From Rubrivivax albus (lineage in GTDB: Bacteria; Pseudomonadota; Gammaproteobacteria; Burkholderiales; Burkholderiaceae_C): a DNA stretch of 64,000 nucleotides. The notes under the pieces are model-generated. The model saw nothing but the letters and a program-made list of their open reading frames with translations, was not told where the DNA came from and ran no database searches. Where the stretch lies: positions 1-64,000 of the forward strand of contig NZ_SACT01000011.1 of NCBI RefSeq assembly GCF_004016515.1, in the 5' to 3' direction. The translations under genes and the position numbers were made by a program. Positions 40,974 to 50,385 of the stretch are shown here, piece after piece (the stretch's first letter is position 1; each line of letters opens with the position of its first letter).

Positions 40974-42023
40974 TTACTCCAGGCCCCGAAGCTTCGGATC
41001 GAGCGCGTCGCGCACGGCGTCGGCCAGCAGCGAGAACGCGGTCACGAACACGGCCATGAACAGCGTGGCCGCGGCCAGCTGCCACCAGTAGCCCAGGATC
41101 AGCTCGCTCTGCGCCTCGGCCAGCATCGTGCCCCAGGAGACGTCCTCCACACCCACGCCCAGGCCCAGGTAGGACAGGATCACCTCGGCCTTGATGAAGC
41201 CCACCACCAGCAGGCTCATGCGCACCAGGATCACGTGGCTGACGTTGGGCAGGATGTGCTTGAACATCCGGCTCCACGTGCTGGCGCCGATCGCTTCCGC
41301 AGAACGCACGTACTCGCGCGCCCCGTGCTTGATGAACTCGGCACGCACCTGGCGGTACAGGCCGGTCCAGCCCGTCAGGCCCAGGATCAGCACCACGGTC
41401 AGGATGCCGCGGCCGAACACCGCGGCGAAGGCGAAGATCAGCAGGATGCCGGGGATGGACTCGAACACGTTGTAGAGCCACTCCAGGAGGTCGCCGATGC
41501 GGCGGCCGAAGAAGCCGCTGAAGGCGCCCAGCACGGTGCCGATGGTGGTGGCCAGCACCGCCGCCAGCACGCCGACGAAGACCGAGATCTCGGTGCCCTT
41601 GATGGCCTTGTCCAGCACGTCGCGGCCCAGCCGGTCGCCGCCCAGCGGCAGCGTCTCGGCCTTCACCGTCTCGGTGGTCTTGTACTTGGCCGCGGCGGCG
41701 TCCCATTCCTGGTAGCGCGGGGCCAGCGGGTCGACGTCCGACAGGTCCACGTTCGGGCCCTTGGGCACCTCGATGGTCCCGATGGCCTCCGGCGGCCGCG
41801 GGCCGAGGAAGGTGGGCGGCGCGTTGGCCACGCCGACCTCGTTCTGCCAGTTCTTGGCCACCAGGCCCAGCCAGGACGCCAGGATCAGCACCAGGAAGGC
41901 GGTCACGATGGCCGCGGAGACGAGGCCGACGCGGTCGGTCTTGAAGCGGCGCCAGGCGGCATGCCAGACGCCTTCGGAGCGCTCGTCGACGGCGCTCGCG
42001 GCGGGGTTCAGCACGGCGCTCAT
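40974..42023 (-). CDS. Peptide ABC permease, OppC/YejE type
   Basis: A 349-aa inner-membrane permease with an N-terminal OppC-type anchor and about six helices. A long periplasmic segment lies between helix 1 and 2 (residues ~50-130), typical of YejE-type subunits. The EAA-type loop EYVRSAEAIGASTWSRMFKHI precedes the final helices. The start overlaps the oppB-like stop by 4 bases. It pairs with the following permease and the fused ATPase. Confidence 0.92.
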   Translation of the reverse strand: MSAVLNPAASAVDERSEGVWHAAWRRFKTDRVGLVSAAIVTAFLVLILASWLGLVAKNWQNEVGVANAPPTFLGPRPPEAIGTIEVPKGPNVDLSDVDPLAPRYQEWDAAAAKYKTTETVKAETLPLGGDRLGRDVLDKAIKGTEISVFVGVLAAVLATTIGTVLGAFSGFFGRRIGDLLEWLYNVFESIPGILLIFAFAAVFGRGILTVVLILGLTGWTGLYRQVRAEFIKHGAREYVRSAEAIGASTWSRMFKHILPNVSHVILVRMSLLVVGFIKAEVILSYLGLGVGVEDVSWGTMLAEAQSELILGYWWQLAAATLFMAVFVTAFSLLADAVRDALDPKLRGLE

Positions 42024-42958
42024 TTCAGTTGCACCCGCGGGTCGACCAGCTTGAACATCACGTCCACGGCCAGGTTGATCAGCATCGTCAGCACCGCCAG
42101 GTAGACGGCGATGGCCTGGATCACGGGGTAGTCGCTGCGGTTGACCGCCAGCAGCACCTCACGCCCCAGCCCCGGGATCGAGAAGAAGACCTCGATCAGG
42201 AACGAGCCGACGAACACGCTGGGCAGGGCCAGGCCGATGTTCGTCAGGATCGGGATCATCGCGTTGCGCAGCACGTGCTTGAACATGATCGTGTTCTCGG
42301 TCATGCCCTTGGCGCGCGCGGTGCGCACGTAGTCGTGGCCCAGCTCGTCGAGGAAGAAGGTGCGGTACAGCCGGGTGTAAGGCGCCAGACTCACGGCCAC
42401 GGCCAGCAGCACCGGCAGCGGTGCGTAGGTGATCAGGTTGGTCCAGGTGCTGTCGCTCCAGCCCTGCACCGGGAACCAGCCGAGTTGGAAGCCGAACACG
42501 TACTGACCGACGATGACGTAGACCAGGAAGCTGATCGACAGCGCCACGGTGCTGATGACCATGATGCTGCGGTCGGCCAGCGAGCCGCGGCGGTAGGCCA
42601 CCCACATCGCGATCGGCAGCGCGATCACGGCCTCGAGCACGAGGATGGGCAGCATCACCGTCAGCGTCGCCGGCAGCCGGGTGGCAAAAAGGTTGCTCAC
42701 CGCCTCGTTGGTGGCCCAGCTCTTGCCCCAGTCGAACGTGACCACGCTCTTGAGGTAGATGCCCAGTTGCACCCAGACCGGCTCGTCCAGGCCCAGCTGC
42801 TGCCGGATGGCGGCGATCTGCTCGGGCGTGGCGTTCAGGCCACCGAGGATTTCGGCAGGGTCACCGCCGAAGTACTTGAAAAGAAAGAACACCAGCAGCA
42901 CGACACCGAGGATCGTCGGCACCATTTGCCACAAGCGCCGCAGAAGGTAGGCGGCCAT
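42020..42958 (-). CDS. Peptide ABC permease, OppB/YejB type
   Basis: A 312-aa inner-membrane permease with N-terminal Opp-type helix (MAAYLLRRLWQMVPTILGVV), six predicted helices and the docking loop DYVRTARAKGMTENTIMFKHV. It is the first gene of the minus-strand operon oppB-oppC-oppDF-cyclotransferase. The start is 167 bases from the start of the divergent binding-protein array; the intervening DNA should hold both promoters, but I could not define -35/-10 boxes with confidence. Confidence 0.92.
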   Translation of the reverse strand: MAAYLLRRLWQMVPTILGVVLLVFFLFKYFGGDPAEILGGLNATPEQIAAIRQQLGLDEPVWVQLGIYLKSVVTFDWGKSWATNEAVSNLFATRLPATLTVMLPILVLEAVIALPIAMWVAYRRGSLADRSIMVISTVALSISFLVYVIVGQYVFGFQLGWFPVQGWSDSTWTNLITYAPLPVLLAVAVSLAPYTRLYRTFFLDELGHDYVRTARAKGMTENTIMFKHVLRNAMIPILTNIGLALPSVFVGSFLIEVFFSIPGLGREVLLAVNRSDYPVIQAIAVYLAVLTMLINLAVDVMFKLVDPRVQLK

Positions 42959-43125
42959 GACGTCAGTTCACTCCCGGGTTTGGGAAGGCGCGAGTGTACG
43001 GGGGCGACAAAGCCCTGCGCCTCGGGGCTTCCGCGAAGCAACCCCCGTGCCCAGTGGGTTGTCCCTCAGCGGACAATGAGGGTCACACGGCTAGACTCGC
43101 GCCTTCGTCGTCCCCCTTCGCACCC

Positions 43126-44937
43126 ATGAAGCGTTCCGTCCTGCTGGCGCTGGCCACGAGCCTCGCGCTGGCCTGGGGCACCGGGTCGGCGCAGACCCCG
43201 CCCGCGTCCGCCGACGCGCCGCGCGTGCTGCGCTATGCCTTCCCCGTGGCCGAAACCGGCTTCGACCCGGCCCAGATCTCCGACCTGTACTCGCGCACGG
43301 TCGCCGCGGCGATCTTCGACGCGCCGCTGACCTACGCCTATCTGGCGCGCCCGGCGCAGGCGGTGCCCAACACCGCGGTGGCCCTGCCCGAGATCAGCAA
43401 CGACGGCACGACCTTCACCTTCCGCATCCGGCAGGGCATCTTCTTCCAGGACGACCCGGTCTTCCAGGGCAAGCCGCGCGAACTCACCGCCGCGGACTAC
43501 CTGTACGCGATCAAGCGGCACTACGACCCGAAGTACAAGAGCCCGAACCTGTTCCAGCTGGAGAACGCAGGCATCCTGGGCCTGTCGGAGCTGCGCAAGC
43601 GGCTGATCGACGAGAAAAAGCCCTTCGACTACGACACCGAGGTCGAGGGCCTGAAGCTGCTGGACCGCTACAGCTTCCAGGTGCGCATCAAGGCGCCGGC
43701 GCCGCGCTTCTACTACCTGTTCACCGACGGCGCCGTGATGGGCGCCGTGGCACGCGAGGTGGTCGAGCACTACGGCGATGCCATCATGGCGCACCCGGTG
43801 GGCACCGGGCCGTTCGTGCTCAAGAGCTGGCGGCGGTCGTCGAAGATCGTGCTCGAGCGCAACCCGGGCTACCGCGAGGTGCGCTATGCCGAGCAGCCCC
43901 CGGCCGACGACGCCGAGGCCGTGGCCATGGCGCAGCGCCTGGACGGCCGCAAGCTGCCGCTGCTGGACCGCGTGGAGATCAGCATCATCGAGGAGCAGCA
44001 GCCGCGCTGGCTGGCGTTCCTGAACGGCGAGCACGACTTCCTCGACCGCCTGCCCAACGAGTTCGCGCCCAACGCCATCCCGCACAACCGGCTGGCGCCC
44101 AACCTCGCCAAGCAGGGCATGCAGATGGTGCGCACGCCGCTGGTGGACGCCACGCTCTCCTACTTCGCGATGGAGAACCCCGTCATCGGCGGCTACACGC
44201 CGGACAAGGTGGCCTTCCGGCGTGCGATGTCGCTCGCCTACGACGGGCAGGCCGAGATCGCCCTGGTGCGCCTGGGCCAGGCGGTACCGGCGCAGTCGGT
44301 GATCCCGCCGCTGCTGTCGGGCTACGACCCGGCCTTCAAGAGCGAGATGAGCGAGCACAGCGTGGCCAAGGCCAACGCGCTGCTGGACCTCTACGGCTGG
44401 CACGACAAGGACGGCGACGGCTGGCGCGACCAGCCCGACGGCAGCCCGCTGCTGGTGGAGTACTCCAGCCAGCCCGACCAGCAGTCGCGCAAGCTGCAGG
44501 AGCTCTGGCGCAAGGCGGGCGAGGCGGTCCGGGTGCGCATCACGTTCAAGATCGCCAAGTGGCCGGAGCAGCTCAAGGCCAGCCGCGCCGGCAAGCTGAT
44601 GATGTGGGGCGTGGCCTGGGGCGGCGTCAGCCCCGACGGCAGCTACTTCCTGGACCTGCTCTACGGCCCGAACAAGGGCCAGGCCAACCATGCGCGCTTC
44701 GACCTGCCCGAGTTCAACGACCTCTACCGGCAGCAGAACGTGATGCCCGACGGCCCCGAGCGCGAGGCCATCATCCAGCGCATGAAGCGGTTGTCGGTGG
44801 CCTACGCGCCCTACAAGGTCACCGGCCACCGCGTGGCCACCGACCTGATGCACGCGCCGGTGGTCGGCTATCGCCGCCACCCGTTCCTGCGCGACTTCTT
44901 CCGCTACGTGGACGTCGATCCCGCGCTGCAGCCATGA
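43126..44937 (+). CDS. Peptide ABC binding protein, family 5 (array copy 1)
   Basis: A 603-aa periplasmic solute-binding protein starting at ATG 43126, with a Sec signal peptide (SVLLALATSLALAWGTGSAQ). Large SBP_bac_5 fold of YejA-like length. Marks shared by all five array members: ISDLYSRTV-like N-term, HPVGTGPFVLKSWRR, EEQQPRWLAFLNG, NALLDLYGWHDKDGDGWR and a C-terminal YAPYKV motif. First gene of the plus-strand array, divergent from the permease operon. It overlaps copy 2 by 4 bases. Ligand unknown; a peptide or related compound is likely. Confidence 0.93.
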   Translation: MKRSVLLALATSLALAWGTGSAQTPPASADAPRVLRYAFPVAETGFDPAQISDLYSRTVAAAIFDAPLTYAYLARPAQAVPNTAVALPEISNDGTTFTFRIRQGIFFQDDPVFQGKPRELTAADYLYAIKRHYDPKYKSPNLFQLENAGILGLSELRKRLIDEKKPFDYDTEVEGLKLLDRYSFQVRIKAPAPRFYYLFTDGAVMGAVAREVVEHYGDAIMAHPVGTGPFVLKSWRRSSKIVLERNPGYREVRYAEQPPADDAEAVAMAQRLDGRKLPLLDRVEISIIEEQQPRWLAFLNGEHDFLDRLPNEFAPNAIPHNRLAPNLAKQGMQMVRTPLVDATLSYFAMENPVIGGYTPDKVAFRRAMSLAYDGQAEIALVRLGQAVPAQSVIPPLLSGYDPAFKSEMSEHSVAKANALLDLYGWHDKDGDGWRDQPDGSPLLVEYSSQPDQQSRKLQELWRKAGEAVRVRITFKIAKWPEQLKASRAGKLMMWGVAWGGVSPDGSYFLDLLYGPNKGQANHARFDLPEFNDLYRQQNVMPDGPEREAIIQRMKRLSVAYAPYKVTGHRVATDLMHAPVVGYRRHPFLRDFFRYVDVDPALQP

Positions 44938-46727
44938 TGCCTTCGATCCGCCCCCTGCTCGCAGCGCTGCTGTGCGCCGTCTCCGTCGGCACTGCGGCAG
45001 CGGCGGCCCCGAAGGTGCTGCGCATCGCGTTCAACACGCCGGTCACGGCGCTGGACCCGGCGAAGATCTCCGACCTCTACTCGCGCACGGTCACGCCGCA
45101 CATCTTCGAGGGCCTGTACGAGTACGACCACCTGGCGCGGCCGTTCAAGATCAAGCCGCTGACGGCCGACGGCCTGCCCGAGACGTCGGCCGACTTCCGC
45201 GAATGGACGATCCGCGTCAAGCCGGGGATCTTCTTCGCCGACGATCCGGCGTTCAAGGGTCAGAAGCGTGAGCTGGTGGCGGCCGACTACGTCTACAGCC
45301 TCAAGCGCATCATGGACCCGGCCAACAAGAGCCCGCTCGGGTCCGTGCTGCAGGACATCGGCATCGTCGGGCTGAACGCGCTGCGCGACGAGGCCGTGGC
45401 GAAGAAGGCGCCGTTCGACTACGACCGCGAGATCCCCGGCCTGCGCGCGCCGGACCGCTACACGCTGAAGATCACGCTGGAGCAGCCGCGCCCGCGCCTG
45501 CTGCAGACGCTGGCCGGCGGCGACGTGTTCGGCGCGGTGGCGCGCGAGGTCATCGAGTTCTACGGCGATGAGATCATCACCCACCCGGTGGGCACCGGCC
45601 CCTTCGTGCTCAAGAGCTGGCGGCGCGGCTCGCAGATCGTGCTCGAACGCAACCCCGGCTACCGCGAGCGCTTCTACGAGGCCGAGCCGGCTCCCGACGA
45701 CGCCGAGGGCCAGGCCATCCTGGCCGACCTGAAGGGCAAGCGCATCCCCATCGTCGACCGCGTGGAGGTGGCCATCATCGCCGAGGAGCAGCCGCGCTGG
45801 CTGAGCTTCCTGCAGGGCGACCTGGACATCTCCGCTATCCCGTCGGTGGCCATCCCGCAGGCGATCCCCAACGGCAAGCTGGCCCCCAACCTCGAGAAGC
45901 AGGGCATCCGCCACTACCGGTCGCTCAATGCCGACGGCGTCTACCTGTACTTCAACATGGATGACAAGACGGTCGGCAGCACCGAACCGGCGCAGGTGGC
46001 GCTGCGACGCGCGCTGTCGCTGTCGCTGGACGTGCCCAAGCTGATCAACCGGCTCTATCGCGGCCAGGGCATCCCGGCGCAGTCGCTGTTCATCCCGCAC
46101 TGCACCGGCTACGACCCGGCCTTCAAGAGCGAGATGGGCGACCACGACCCGGCACGCGCGAAGGCCCTGCTGGACCTCTACGGCTTCCTGGACCGCGACG
46201 GCGACGGCTTCCGCGAGCGCCCCGACGGCTCGCCGCTGAAGGTGGAGCTGGCCACGCAGCCCGACCAGTTCAGCCGCCAGATGGACGAAGCCATGCAGAA
46301 GGACTTCGCCGCGGTGGGCATCCGGCTGACGCACTACTACGGCCAGTGGTCCGAGCAGCTCAAGGCGGCCTACGCCGGCAAGCTGCAGATGTGGCTGCTG
46401 GGCGGCTCGGCCGCCAGCCCCGATGGCCTGGACACGCTGCAGTCCTACTACAGCGAGCAGATCGGCAGCGGCGGCAACTTCGCGCGCTTCCGCAATGCCG
46501 AGATGGACCAGATCTACCGGCAGGTGGCGGCCATGCCCGACGGCCCCGAGCGCGAGGCGCTGTTCCTGCGCGCCAAGCTCATCGGCGTGGCGCTGATGCC
46601 CTACAAGTCGCTGCTGCACCGCATGGCCAACTCGCTGGCGTACAAGCACCTGATCGGTTTCCGCCGCCCGCTGTTCTGGAACGAGTGGTGGCACCTGGTG
46701 GACATCCGGAGGGATGAATCCTCATGA
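44934..46727 (+). CDS. Peptide ABC binding protein, family 5 (array copy 2)
   Basis: A 597-aa paralogue of copy 1. Two adjacent ATGs (44934, 44937) give MMPS or MPS. Sec signal peptide: PLLAALLCAVSVGTAAAA. The same landmarks occur (HPVGTGPFVLKSWRRGSQIV, EEQPRWLSFLQG, ALLDLYGFLDRDGDGFRERP). The ligand-facing segments differ from copy 1 (for example YLYFNMDDKTVGST instead of LSYFAMENPVIGGY), suggesting different specificity. Coupled to neighbours by ATGA overlaps on both sides (44934-44937 and 46724-46727). Confidence 0.93.
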   Translation: MMPSIRPLLAALLCAVSVGTAAAAAPKVLRIAFNTPVTALDPAKISDLYSRTVTPHIFEGLYEYDHLARPFKIKPLTADGLPETSADFREWTIRVKPGIFFADDPAFKGQKRELVAADYVYSLKRIMDPANKSPLGSVLQDIGIVGLNALRDEAVAKKAPFDYDREIPGLRAPDRYTLKITLEQPRPRLLQTLAGGDVFGAVAREVIEFYGDEIITHPVGTGPFVLKSWRRGSQIVLERNPGYRERFYEAEPAPDDAEGQAILADLKGKRIPIVDRVEVAIIAEEQPRWLSFLQGDLDISAIPSVAIPQAIPNGKLAPNLEKQGIRHYRSLNADGVYLYFNMDDKTVGSTEPAQVALRRALSLSLDVPKLINRLYRGQGIPAQSLFIPHCTGYDPAFKSEMGDHDPARAKALLDLYGFLDRDGDGFRERPDGSPLKVELATQPDQFSRQMDEAMQKDFAAVGIRLTHYYGQWSEQLKAAYAGKLQMWLLGGSAASPDGLDTLQSYYSEQIGSGGNFARFRNAEMDQIYRQVAAMPDGPEREALFLRAKLIGVALMPYKSLLHRMANSLAYKHLIGFRRPLFWNEWWHLVDIRRDESS

Positions 46728-48535
46728 TCCGCACGATTGCGCTGGCACTGGCACTGGCCGTGGCCCTGCCCGGCGTGGCGCAGACCCCGCCGAAGAAGGT
46801 GCTCAAGCTCGCCTTCACCACGGCCACGACGAGCTTCGACCCGGTGCAGATCAGCGACCTGTACTCGCGCACCATCACGCCGCACATCTTCGAGGCCCTG
46901 TACCAGTACGACTACCTGGCACGGCCGGTGAAGGTCAAGCCGCTGACGGCCGCCGGTCTGCCCGAGGTCTCCGCCGACTACCGCACCTGGACCGTGCGCG
47001 TGAAGCCCGGCATCCACTTTGCCGACGACCCCGTCTTCAAGGGGCAGAAGCGCGAGCTCACCGCGCGCGACTACGTCTACTCGATCTTGCGCAGTGCCGA
47101 CCCGGCCAACCGCGCGCAGATCTGGACCTACATCGCCAGCCTCAAGCTCAGCGGGCTGGCCGCCAAGCGGCAGAAGCACCTGGACGACAAGACCCCGTTC
47201 GACTACGACAGCGAACCCGAGGGCCTGCGCACGCTGGACCGCTACACGCTGCAGATCCGCCTGGACGAGCCCAACCCGCGCTTCCTGGAGGTGCTGGCGG
47301 CGTCCGACCTGCTGGGCGCCGTGGCGCGCGAGGTGGTGGAGGCCTACGGCGACAAGATCGGCGAGCACCCCGTGGGCACGGGCCCGTTCAGGCTCAAGAG
47401 CTGGCGGCGCGGCTCGCAGATCGTGCTGGAGCGCAACCCCGACTATCGCGAGCGCCTCTACGACGCCGAGCCGGCAGCCGACGATGCCGAGGGCCAGGCC
47501 ATCCTGGCCAAGATGCGCGGCAAGCGCCTGCCCATCGTCGACGAGGTGCTGGTGGCCATCATCGAGGAGGACCAGCCGATGTGGCTGAGCTTCCTCAACG
47601 GCGAGGTCGACGGCCTGCTCTCGCGCGGCAACTCCGTGCCCGGCAACTTCGTCGTACAGGGCATGCCCGGCGGGCAGGTGGCGCCCAACCTGGCCAAGAA
47701 GGGCATCGTCGGCAAGCAGACGGTGAACTCCGACATCGCGATCACCTACTTCAACATGGAGGACCCGGTGGTCGGCGGCTATACGCCGGAGAAGGTGGCA
47801 CTGCGCCGCGCCATCGGGCTGGCAATGGACATCGACCGCGAGATCCGCATCATCCGCCGCGGGCAGGCCATCCCGGCACAGTCCAACATCGTGCCTGGCA
47901 CCACTGGCTACGACCCGGACTTCAAGAGCGAGGGCGGCGACTACAACCCTGCCCGCGCCAACGCGCTGCTGGACCTCTACGGCTACCTCGACAAGGACGG
48001 CGACGGCTGGCGCGACCTGCCCGATGGCAGCCCGCTGGTGCTCAACCGCGCCACGCAGCCGGAACAGATCAACCGCCAGTTCGACGAGCTGTTCCGCAAG
48101 AACATGGAAGACATCGGCCTGCGCGTGACCTTCGAGACCGGCCAGTGGCCCGAGCAGCTGAAGAAGGCACGCGCCGGCAAGCTGCAGATCTGGGCCCTGG
48201 GCTCGTCGGCCGCCGGCACCGACGGCCAGAGCGCGCTGTTCCGCCTGCACGGCGTGCAGGCCGGCGGGCAGAACCTGGCGCGCTTCAAGCTGCCGGCCTT
48301 CGACGCGCTGTTCGACCGCATGAGCGTGCTGCCCGACGGCCCCGAGCGCGAGGCGCTGTTCCTCGAGGCCAAGAAGATCGCCGTGGCCTACATGCCCTAC
48401 AAGCCCACCGTGCACCGCATCAGCACCGACATGTGGTACCCCTGGCTGATCGGCTACCGGCGCCCGCTGTTCTGGAGCGAGTGGTGGCACCTGGTGGACG
48501 TGGACGTGGCGATGCGCGAGGCGGCGCAGCGCTGA
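46724..48535 (+). CDS. Peptide ABC binding protein, family 5 (array copy 3)
   Basis: A 603-aa paralogue with a Sec signal peptide (TIALALALAVALPGVAQ). Shared motifs: HPVGTGPFRLKSWRRGSQIV, EEDQPMWLSFLNGE, NALLDLYGYLDKDGDGWRD. Its ligand loop has the family-typical ITYFNMEDPVVGGYTPEKV. It overlaps copy 2 by 4 bases and ends 14 bases before copy 4. Probably part of one long transcript with the other copies. Confidence 0.93.
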   Translation: MIRTIALALALAVALPGVAQTPPKKVLKLAFTTATTSFDPVQISDLYSRTITPHIFEALYQYDYLARPVKVKPLTAAGLPEVSADYRTWTVRVKPGIHFADDPVFKGQKRELTARDYVYSILRSADPANRAQIWTYIASLKLSGLAAKRQKHLDDKTPFDYDSEPEGLRTLDRYTLQIRLDEPNPRFLEVLAASDLLGAVAREVVEAYGDKIGEHPVGTGPFRLKSWRRGSQIVLERNPDYRERLYDAEPAADDAEGQAILAKMRGKRLPIVDEVLVAIIEEDQPMWLSFLNGEVDGLLSRGNSVPGNFVVQGMPGGQVAPNLAKKGIVGKQTVNSDIAITYFNMEDPVVGGYTPEKVALRRAIGLAMDIDREIRIIRRGQAIPAQSNIVPGTTGYDPDFKSEGGDYNPARANALLDLYGYLDKDGDGWRDLPDGSPLVLNRATQPEQINRQFDELFRKNMEDIGLRVTFETGQWPEQLKKARAGKLQIWALGSSAAGTDGQSALFRLHGVQAGGQNLARFKLPAFDALFDRMSVLPDGPEREALFLEAKKIAVAYMPYKPTVHRISTDMWYPWLIGYRRPLFWSEWWHLVDVDVAMREAAQR

Positions 48536-48549
48536 AGGCGGGCAGGCCC

Positions 48550-50385
48550 ATGCGCCAGTTCCTGGCCACGGTGGCCATGGCGGTCGCCATGGGCGCGGCC
48601 GGCGCGGCCACCCCTGTGCAGGGTCATGGCGTCACGGCCGCAGTGTCCCCGCCAAAGGTGCTGCGCTACGCCTTCCGTGTCGCCGAGACCGGCTTCGACC
48701 CGGCGCAGGTCATCGACGTCTACTCGCGCACCGTCACGCCGCACATCTTCGAGGGCCTGTACGGCTACGACCACCTGGCACGGCCGGCGAAGATCGAACC
48801 GCTGACCGCGGCCGCGATGCCCGAGGTCAGCGACGACTTCCGCACCTGGACCGTGCGCCTGCGGCCAGGCATCTTCTTCCAGGACGACCCGGCCTTCGGC
48901 GGCCGGCCGCGCGAACTGGTCGCCGCCGACTACGTCTACAGCTTCAAGCGCTTTGCCGACCCGGCCACCAAGAGCCCGGCCTGGGGCAGCCTGCAGCAGC
49001 AGGGCATCGTGGGCCTGGCCGAGCAGCGCGAGCGTGCGCTGACCACCAAGCAGCCCTTCGACTACGACACCCCCATCGCCGGCCTGCAGGCGCTGGACCG
49101 CCACACGCTGCGTTTTCAGCTGGCCGCGCCGCGGCCGCGCTTCCTGGAGACGCTGGCCACCGGCGACCTCTTCGGCGCCGTGGCGCGCGAGGTGGTGGAA
49201 CGCTACGGCGCCGACATCCCGGCGCACCCGGTGGGCACCGGGCCGTTCCGGCTGGCGCAGTGGCGGCGCAGCTCGCTGATCGTGCTGGAACGCAACCCCG
49301 CCTACCGCGAGCGCTTCTACGACGCCGAACCCGCAGCCGACGACGCCGAAGGCCAGGCCCTGCTGGCGCGCTTTCAGGGCCGGCGGCTGCCGATGGTGGA
49401 CCGGGTGGAGATCAGCATCATCGAGGAGGAGCAGCCGCGCTGGCTGGCCTTCCTGCAGGGCCAGCACGACTTCATCGAGCAGATGCCCGCGGCCTTCATC
49501 GACCTGGCCATGCCCGGCGGCGAGGTGGCGCCGCACCTGGCGCGCAAGGGCGTGCGCGGCTGGCAGGCGGTGCGCTCCGACGTCTTCTTCGTCGTCTTCA
49601 ACATGGACGACCCGGTGGTCGGCGGGCTCGCGCCGGCGCAGGTGGCGCTGCGCCGTGCCATCGGTCTGGCCCTGGACGTGCCGCGCGAGATCGCCACCGT
49701 CTGGCGCGGCCAGGCCATCGCCGCGCAGTCCACGCTGCTGCCGCACACCACGGGCCACGACCCAGCGCTGCGCAGCGAGATGGGCGTCTACGACCCCGCC
49801 CGCGCCAAGGCCCTGCTGGACCTCTACGGCTGGACCGATCGCGATGGCGACGGCTGGCGCGAACGCCCCGACGGCCAGCCGCTGGTGCTGGAGATGCTGA
49901 CCCAGCCCGACAGCCAGTCGCGCGCGCTCGACGAGCTGCGCGCCAAGAATCTGGCCGCCGTGGGCCTGCGGCTGCGCTACCGCGCGCAGAAGTGGCCGGA
50001 GAACCTGAAGGCCGCGCGCGGCGGCCAGTACCAGCTCTGGCGCGTGGGCGGCTCGGCCGCGGCGCCCGACGGCCAGCCGTCCCTGGCGCGATTCCACGGC
50101 CCGCAGGTGGGCGGTCAGAACATCGCACGCTTCCGCCTGCCGGCCTTCGACGCGCTCTACGAGCGCATGGAGGTGCTGCCCGACGGACCGGAGCGGCTGG
50201 ACCTGATGCGCCAGGCGCAACGCCTGGGCATGGCCTACGCGCCGTACAAGACCCTGGTCCACCGCGTCGTCACCGACCTCGCCCAGCCTGCCCTGCTGGG
50301 CTATCGCCGCACCCTGTTCTGGCAGGACTGGTGGCACATGGTCGACATCCAGACCGGCCCCGACAGCAACACCAGGACCCCATGA
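48550..50385 (+). CDS. Peptide ABC binding protein, family 5 (array copy 4)
   Basis: A 611-aa paralogue from ATG 48550. Sec signal peptide (FLATVAMAVAMGAAGA) with an unusually long mature N-terminus before the first domain. Shared motifs: HPVGTGPFRLAQWRRSSLIV, EEEQPRWLAFLQGQ, ALLDLYGWTDRDGDGWRERP. It lies 14 bases after copy 3 and overlaps copy 5 by 4 bases (50382-50385). Ligand unknown. Confidence 0.93.
   Translation: MRQFLATVAMAVAMGAAGAATPVQGHGVTAAVSPPKVLRYAFRVAETGFDPAQVIDVYSRTVTPHIFEGLYGYDHLARPAKIEPLTAAAMPEVSDDFRTWTVRLRPGIFFQDDPAFGGRPRELVAADYVYSFKRFADPATKSPAWGSLQQQGIVGLAEQRERALTTKQPFDYDTPIAGLQALDRHTLRFQLAAPRPRFLETLATGDLFGAVAREVVERYGADIPAHPVGTGPFRLAQWRRSSLIVLERNPAYRERFYDAEPAADDAEGQALLARFQGRRLPMVDRVEISIIEEEQPRWLAFLQGQHDFIEQMPAAFIDLAMPGGEVAPHLARKGVRGWQAVRSDVFFVVFNMDDPVVGGLAPAQVALRRAIGLALDVPREIATVWRGQAIAAQSTLLPHTTGHDPALRSEMGVYDPARAKALLDLYGWTDRDGDGWRERPDGQPLVLEMLTQPDSQSRALDELRAKNLAAVGLRLRYRAQKWPENLKAARGGQYQLWRVGGSAAAPDGQPSLARFHGPQVGGQNIARFRLPAFDALYERMEVLPDGPERLDLMRQAQRLGMAYAPYKTLVHRVVTDLAQPALLGYRRTLFWQDWWHMVDIQTGPDSNTRTP

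Noticed and set aside
43059-43097. Possible sigma-70 promoter TTGTCC...TAGACT before the binding-protein array
   Set aside because: The spacing between boxes (27 bases) is too long and no better pair was found.
46714-50385. A 1223-codon plus-strand frame joined to binding-protein copy 4
   Set aside because: Upstream two thirds are an out-of-phase reading of copy 3; the true start of copy 4 is the ATG at 48550 with a signal peptide.
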